A DNA stretch of 7,870 nucleotides. It comes from Intestinibacter sp. GTDB lineage: Bacteria; Bacillota; Clostridia; Peptostreptococcales; Peptostreptococcaceae. The stretch covers positions 1-7,870 of the forward strand of contig NZ_JALEXO010000105.1 of assembly GCF_022780145.1 (NCBI RefSeq), written 5' to 3'. This document shows positions 4,241-7,870 of the stretch, piece by piece. Within the stretch, counting starts at the first letter, position 1; every line of letters begins with the position of its first letter. The notes beneath the pieces are model-generated. The model was given only the letters and a program-made list of their open reading frames with translations, did not search any database and was not told where the DNA came from. The translations under genes were made by a program, and so were the position numbers.

Positions 4241-5959
4241 ATGTCCAATTCTAATTTTTCTAAAAACGGATGTAGAGGATGTTATGCATGTGTTAGATAC
4301 TGTCCTGTAGATGCTATAGTTATAAAAGATGGTCAAGCAGACATAGTCAAAGATAGATGCATCCTTTGTGGTAACTGCACTAAAGCGTGTCCACAGCATT
4401 ATAGAGTTGAAAAAACAAGCTTCAGCACTGTCAAAAGCTTAATCAAAAGAGGTGAAAAGGTAATTGCATCAATAGATCCTAGCTTTACTGCTGCATTTGG
4501 CGACAAAAGTCTTAAAATACCAGCAGCACTTAGAAAATTAGGCTTTTCACATGTAGAGGATTCTAGTATAACCACAAAACCAATTTTTGACATATACAAC
4601 GCCTATGCAAACAAAAATGACGATCAAAACTACATTACATCTATGTGTCCTTCAATCAACCATCTTATTCAAAAGCATTATCCAGAATTAACAGACTGTC
4701 TAATTCCTGTAGTTTCACCATATATAAGCCATGGACGTTTTTTAAAGCGTAAATACGGAAGCGACAACAAAGTCGTATTTATAGAGCCTTGTATAGCTAA
4801 AAAGACCGATGCAAATAATGAAATTTGTGCAGATGAGGTTATAACATTTTACGAATTACAAAAATGGATGAATATAGAAAATATAAATCTTGACGAGCTA
4901 GAAATCGAGCCGTTCGATCTTGTATGTAATGATAAGGTACTATTCCCGATGCCAGGAGAAACTGCCAAGCTTATTGAAAGCAAAAATCCTCATAAAACAG
5001 TTTTATGCGTAAACGGTATTGACGATTGTAAAAGCGTCCTAAACGCTATAAAGGACGGCAAATTCGAAAATACCTTCTTTGAAATGAACGCCTGTGACCA
5101 CGGATGCTTATACGGCTCAGATTTAAATACAGACGACAGATGCTTCATAGAGGTAAAACGAGATTTATTAAAAAATAGAGCAAAATACAACGAGCTATTC
5201 AAGGATAAATCAGAGCCAAACCCATATGCCGATATGGCTTTAGACGTTTTTCTGCATAAGGAATATCCACCTAAGCCTGTCAAATTAAAACAACCTACTG
5301 AAGCTGAGATACAAGAAATTTTAGAATCAATGGGTAGAATGACTCGCTACGATGAGCTAAATTGTGGTAACTGTGGCTACTCTACATGTAGAGAAAAGGC
5401 GATTGCTGTATTTAACGGGCTTTCAGAGCCTTCAATGTGCTTGCCTTATATGAGAGATAGAGCCCAAAGTCTGTCTAATGTAATATGTGAATGCTCACCT
5501 AATCTGATAGGTCTTATAGATAAGAATTTATTTATTATAGAATTAAATCCAGCTGCCGAAGCCTTCTTTGGGATAGAAAAGGACGAAGCAAAGGGAATGC
5601 CTCTAGGTATGTACTTAGATGATGAGGAATTCGAGAATGTCAAGAAATCCAGAAAAAACGTCAGAAATGAAAAAGTAACATTTGAAGAATACAAAAACTC
5701 TACTATACTACAGACTATATACTGGTTAGAAGAATACCAAATGTTCTTATGGCTTGCTGTCGATATCACTAAGGATGAAAGAGCCCAACAAAAGCTTCAA
5801 TCTATGAAGGTAGAAACTATGGAAATAGCTCAACAGGTAATCGACAAGCAAATGACTGTAGCACAGGAAATAGCCAGCTTACTTGGAGAGACAACAGCTG
5901 AGACAAAAGTAACTTTGACAAAATTAAAAAATTTAATTTTAGATGAGGAAGGTAACTAA
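4241..5959 (+). CDS. Sensory [FeFe]-hydrogenase-like protein (ferredoxin, H-cluster domain, FeS domain, PAS)
   Basis: The 572-residue product has, in order: two [4Fe-4S] ferredoxin motifs (Cys11/14/17/21 and Cys40/43/46/50); a hydrogenase large-subunit domain (about 60-350); a FeS four-helix motif (Cys375/378/383/400, CxxCx4Cx16C); a PAS domain (about 411-515); and a coiled-coil tail (about 517-568). Its three H-cluster motifs are TSMCP (Cys136), EPCIAKK (Cys184) and EMNACxxGC (Cys285, Cys289), so all cluster ligands remain. The proton-relay Cys of the usual TSCCP is Met135, and the Met of the usual MPC is Glu182. Such changes, together with PAS and a neighbouring phosphatase, mark the sensory (group C, HydS-like) [FeFe] hydrogenases, thought to sense H2 or redox state in the cytoplasm. 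It would need HydEFG for maturation. AAGGAGG at 4226-4232 supports the start. It is co-transcribed with the phosphatase gene 2 nt downstream. Catalytic H2 production cannot be excluded. Confidence 0.92.
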   Translation: MSNSNFSKNGCRGCYACVRYCPVDAIVIKDGQADIVKDRCILCGNCTKACPQHYRVEKTSFSTVKSLIKRGEKVIASIDPSFTAAFGDKSLKIPAALRKLGFSHVEDSSITTKPIFDIYNAYANKNDDQNYITSMCPSINHLIQKHYPELTDCLIPVVSPYISHGRFLKRKYGSDNKVVFIEPCIAKKTDANNEICADEVITFYELQKWMNIENINLDELEIEPFDLVCNDKVLFPMPGETAKLIESKNPHKTVLCVNGIDDCKSVLNAIKDGKFENTFFEMNACDHGCLYGSDLNTDDRCFIEVKRDLLKNRAKYNELFKDKSEPNPYADMALDVFLHKEYPPKPVKLKQPTEAEIQEILESMGRMTRYDELNCGNCGYSTCREKAIAVFNGLSEPSMCLPYMRDRAQSLSNVICECSPNLIGLIDKNLFIIELNPAAEAFFGIEKDEAKGMPLGMYLDDEEFENVKKSRKNVRNEKVTFEEYKNSTILQTIYWLEEYQMFLWLAVDITKDERAQQKLQSMKVETMEIAQQVIDKQMTVAQEIASLLGETTAETKVTLTKLKNLILDEEGN

Positions 5960-5961
5960 AG

Positions 5962-7119
5962 ATGAAAAATTTTATAGATTTTGCATCAGGTAGTCTTATT
6001 AAACACGGTGAAGAGCTTTGTGGAGACAACGTAGAATTTTATATAGGTAAGGATATGTGTGTCGCTGTTTTATCCGATGGACTAAGTAGCGGCGTAAAGG
6101 CAAATATTTTATCGACTCTTACCTCTACAATAGCTCTTACAATGATAAAAAACGGTCTTACAATAGAAGAAACTGTCGAGACAATCGTCAAAACACTGCC
6201 TATAGATGCCGAAAAACAAATAGCCTACTCTACTTTTACTATAGTGAAAATCACAAACGACGATAAAGCATATATAGCAGAATTCGACGGTCCAGAGACA
6301 TTTTTCTTGAGAAGAGGTCAAATCGAGAAAATTTACTATACGGAGAAAAACATCTGTGGAAAACTGGTTCGCGAGGCTAATATAGATTTAAAAGAAAACG
6401 ACGTACTAGTATTTGTAAGCGATGGAGCTCTATACGCAAGTGCTGGACAAGCCCTAAACCAAAACTGGAAATGGGAGGACATCGCAAAATACCTAAAAAT
6501 GCACACTAGGGATTCAATGTCTGCAATGGATATAAAAAACGATCTGCTAGGTGTATGCAACCAAATGTATCTACTTGAACCGGGCGATGACACAACTGTA
6601 TGCGTATTAAAAGCTACAAGACCTAAAAAAGTCAAGCTTTTCACTGGACCTCCGACAAACAAAGAGGACGACTCCAAGGTGGTGAAGGAGCTCACAACTA
6701 ACGCCGACATAAAAATAGTCTGTGGCGGTACAACCTCACAAATAGTGGCTAGAGAACTAGGAGTCGAGATAAAATCTAGCTCAGAGATTTACGACAAGGA
6801 GGTTCCTCCTATAGCTTATATTCAGGGAATCGACCTAGTTACAGAAGGTGTGCTTACTCTTTCTAAGACCATAGAGAGATTGCAGGAGTTATCTAAGAGC
6901 TTGGATGACGATATATTCAAATCAAAAGACGGTGCCTCTCAGATGGCTAAGCTTTTGTACAGCGCATCTCATATCGAGCTGTTGGTTGGAAGATCGCTTA
7001 ATATAGCAAATGCTGAGTCTTTTTTCCAGAGAGATCTAGAGCTTAGACTTCATGTAGTTAGTGAGCTTGAAAAGGTGCTTGTTCAATTGGGAAAAATCGT
7101 ATCTATTAAGTATTATTAA
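5962..7119 (+). CDS. SpoIIE-type PP2C serine/threonine phosphatase, partner of the hydrogenase sensor
   Basis: The 385-residue product has a SpoIIE-like PP2C phosphatase domain at about 1-215. Metal-binding motifs are visible: GDN (Asp22), SDGLSSG (Asp39), SDGALYAS (Asp154) and GDDTT (Asp209/Asp210), so the enzyme is likely active on phosphoserine or phosphothreonine. A C-terminal part of about 150 residues (about 230-385) contains CGGTTSQIVARELG (254-267) and then predicted helices; I cannot assign this part a function. The start codon lies 2 nt after the sensor stop codon, and its ribosome site AGGAAGG (5946-5952) is inside the sensor gene, indicating translational coupling and fixed stoichiometry. 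There is no transmembrane segment. The context suggests that the sensor controls this phosphatase; the protein it dephosphorylates, perhaps an anti-sigma-factor antagonist or a kinase target, is not encoded here. Confidence 0.92.
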   Translation: MKNFIDFASGSLIKHGEELCGDNVEFYIGKDMCVAVLSDGLSSGVKANILSTLTSTIALTMIKNGLTIEETVETIVKTLPIDAEKQIAYSTFTIVKITNDDKAYIAEFDGPETFFLRRGQIEKIYYTEKNICGKLVREANIDLKENDVLVFVSDGALYASAGQALNQNWKWEDIAKYLKMHTRDSMSAMDIKNDLLGVCNQMYLLEPGDDTTVCVLKATRPKKVKLFTGPPTNKEDDSKVVKELTTNADIKIVCGGTTSQIVARELGVEIKSSSEIYDKEVPPIAYIQGIDLVTEGVLTLSKTIERLQELSKSLDDDIFKSKDGASQMAKLLYSASHIELLVGRSLNIANAESFFQRDLELRLHVVSELEKVLVQLGKIVSIKYY

Positions 7120-7125
7120 AAAATA

Positions 7126-7163
7126 AAATATCTCCAGTCATGTTTTGGGCTGGAGATATTTTT
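7126..7163 (+). terminator. Intrinsic terminator of the sensor-phosphatase operon
   Basis: AAATATCTCCAG (7126-7137) pairs with CTGGAGATATTT (7150-7161), a 12-bp stem with a 12-nt loop followed by T. It begins 6 bp after the phosphatase stop codon. The A-rich flank on the left may allow weak leftward termination too. Confidence 0.88.
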
Positions 7164-7429
7164 AAAATTATTTTTATATTACAAGTAATCAAGTATCTAT
7201 TGCATAACTGCTCGTCCTAACTTTCATATAAATTTTACTATCCTTATACAAAAATATACTATATAAAACGCTATAATACTACCTATTTTCGCCTCACTTA
7301 CTCTTGACAAGCTTTATTCTAGGTTATAAGTCTATCGTAAAATTTTTACAGTATTTTACTTTCAAAAGTATCGTATAATTTTTCAGAAAATATTATATTT
7401 TCAATAAAAAGGATAATTAATATTACATA

Positions 7430-7458
7430 TTGCTTTTACTATTTATTTACATTATAAT
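7430..7458 (+). promoter_or_regulatory. Probable sigma-A promoter of the symporter gene
   Basis: TTGCTT (7430-7435) and a perfect TATAAT (7453-7458) are 17 bp apart. Transcription would start near 7465. A second TATAAT at 7476-7481 lacks a suitable -35. Confidence 0.5.
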
Positions 7459-7577
7459 GTTTATTGTGACTATATTATAATTACAAATTAATTTTATACA
7501 AAATATAAATTACATATATTATATTTTTATATATGTTAATGTGTTATAAATTTTATTTTATTTTGAGGAGGTATTTA

Positions 7578-7870
7578 ATGGAAACTTTAAATGGTTTTGT
7601 AACAGTAATTAATGACTTTTTATGGACTTATATCCTTGTAATCGCATTAATTGTACTTGGTTTATATTTCTCATTTAGAACAAAATTTGTTCAATTTAGA
7701 TATTTTGGAGAAATGTTCAGACTTTTAGGCGATGGAATGGGCAAGGAGGCTAAGGCCGACGGTAAGATATCTTCATTCCAAGCATTCTGTATAAGTACTG
7801 CATCACGTGTCGGTACTGGTAATATAGCGGGAATTGCTATAGCTATAATGTCAGGTGGTCCTGGGGCTGT
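7578..7870 (+). CDS. AGCS-family sodium:alanine/glycine symporter, N-terminal part (runs off window)
   Basis: The frame is open from ATG 7578 to the window end (97 codons plus 2 bases). GAGGAGG at 7565-7571 lies 6 nt before the start. The product begins with a short amphipathic stretch, a first membrane segment at about 17-32 (YILVIALIVLGLYFS), then FRTKFVQFRYF and the highly typical family segment ISSFQAFCISTASRVGTGNIAGIAIAI leading into GGPGA. In AGCS transporters the SxxSRVGTGNIAG region helps form the Na+ and substrate site. The usual substrates are alanine or glycine taken up with Na+; the precise substrate cannot be read from this part. Full family length is about 450-500 residues, so roughly four fifths is missing. 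Confidence 0.93.
   Translation, partial: METLNGFVTVINDFLWTYILVIALIVLGLYFSFRTKFVQFRYFGEMFRLLGDGMGKEAKADGKISSFQAFCISTASRVGTGNIAGIAIAIMSGGPGA

Larger units (their letters stand above)
7120..7577. other. 458-bp intergenic region with the symporter promoter
   Basis: After the terminator at 7126-7163 no ORF is supported. A TTGACA at 7304-7309 has TATAAG only 15 bp away (7325-7330), which is suboptimal. A better promoter is at 7430-7458. The leader of about 110 nt before the symporter has one weak AT-only hairpin (ACATATAT/ATATATGT, 7512-7536) and no T-box, glycine or lysine riboswitch features that I can see. Confidence 0.65.

Noticed and set aside
7304..7330. Promoter TTGACA/TATAAG for the symporter gene
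   Set aside because: The spacer is only 15 bp and it lies about 250 bp upstream. The 17-bp-spaced TTGCTT/TATAAT at 7430-7458 is more credible.
7464..7577. Riboswitch or T-box in the symporter leader
   Set aside because: The leader is almost only A and T, has one weak hairpin, and lacks a terminator/antiterminator pair or any conserved core.

Overview
The window looks like chromosomal DNA of an anaerobic, low-GC Gram-positive bacterium of the Clostridia. It is AT-rich, with many AGA/ATA codons, strong AGGAGG-type ribosome binding sites and consensus sigma-A promoters. An oxygen-sensitive [FeFe]-hydrogenase-like sensor and an AGCS amino-acid symporter fit a fermentative anaerobe. A Peptostreptococcaceae-like source is only a guess.

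Layout, left to right. (1) 1-705, minus strand: the N-terminal part of a secreted protein with a signal peptide and three SH3b repeats; its 3' end is outside the window. (2) 933-1424 and 1478-1819, plus strand: a family-6-type uracil/hypoxanthine DNA glycosylase, then a PhnA/YjdM zinc-ribbon protein with its own promoter and a terminator. (3) 1820-2379: no protein gene is supported. However, a perfect consensus promoter (TTGACA-17-TATAAT, 2121-2149) is followed by two hairpins, one with a CCCC loop, and a strong intrinsic terminator (2272-2301). This is a convincing candidate for a small RNA of about 150 nt. (4) 3960-2380, minus strand: an SPFH/Band-7 membrane protein, a tiny ribbon-helix-helix protein 5 bp downstream, and a YbjQ-family protein, ending in a terminator at 2317-2357. 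(5) 4241-7119, plus strand: a two-gene operon of a ferredoxin/[FeFe]-hydrogenase-like/FeS/PAS sensor and a SpoIIE-type PP2C phosphatase 2 nt downstream, closed by a terminator. (6) 7578-7870, plus strand: the start of an Na+/alanine-type (AGCS) symporter with its own promoter.

How the parts work together. The sensor-phosphatase pair is the clearest functional unit. The hydrogenase-like domain keeps all four cysteines expected to hold the H-cluster [4Fe-4S] unit, but the usual proton-relay cysteine is Met135 and the residue before the second-motif cysteine is Pro preceded by Glu182 rather than Met. It is therefore more likely to sense H2 or redox state than to make H2 in bulk, passing the signal through its PAS domain and coiled coil to the phosphatase. 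The SPFH/RHH/YbjQ genes form a second, poorly understood membrane-associated unit. The putative small RNA exposes a pyrimidine-rich CCCC loop that can pair with Shine-Dalgarno sequences, including that of the adjacent ybjQ gene; this link is inference.
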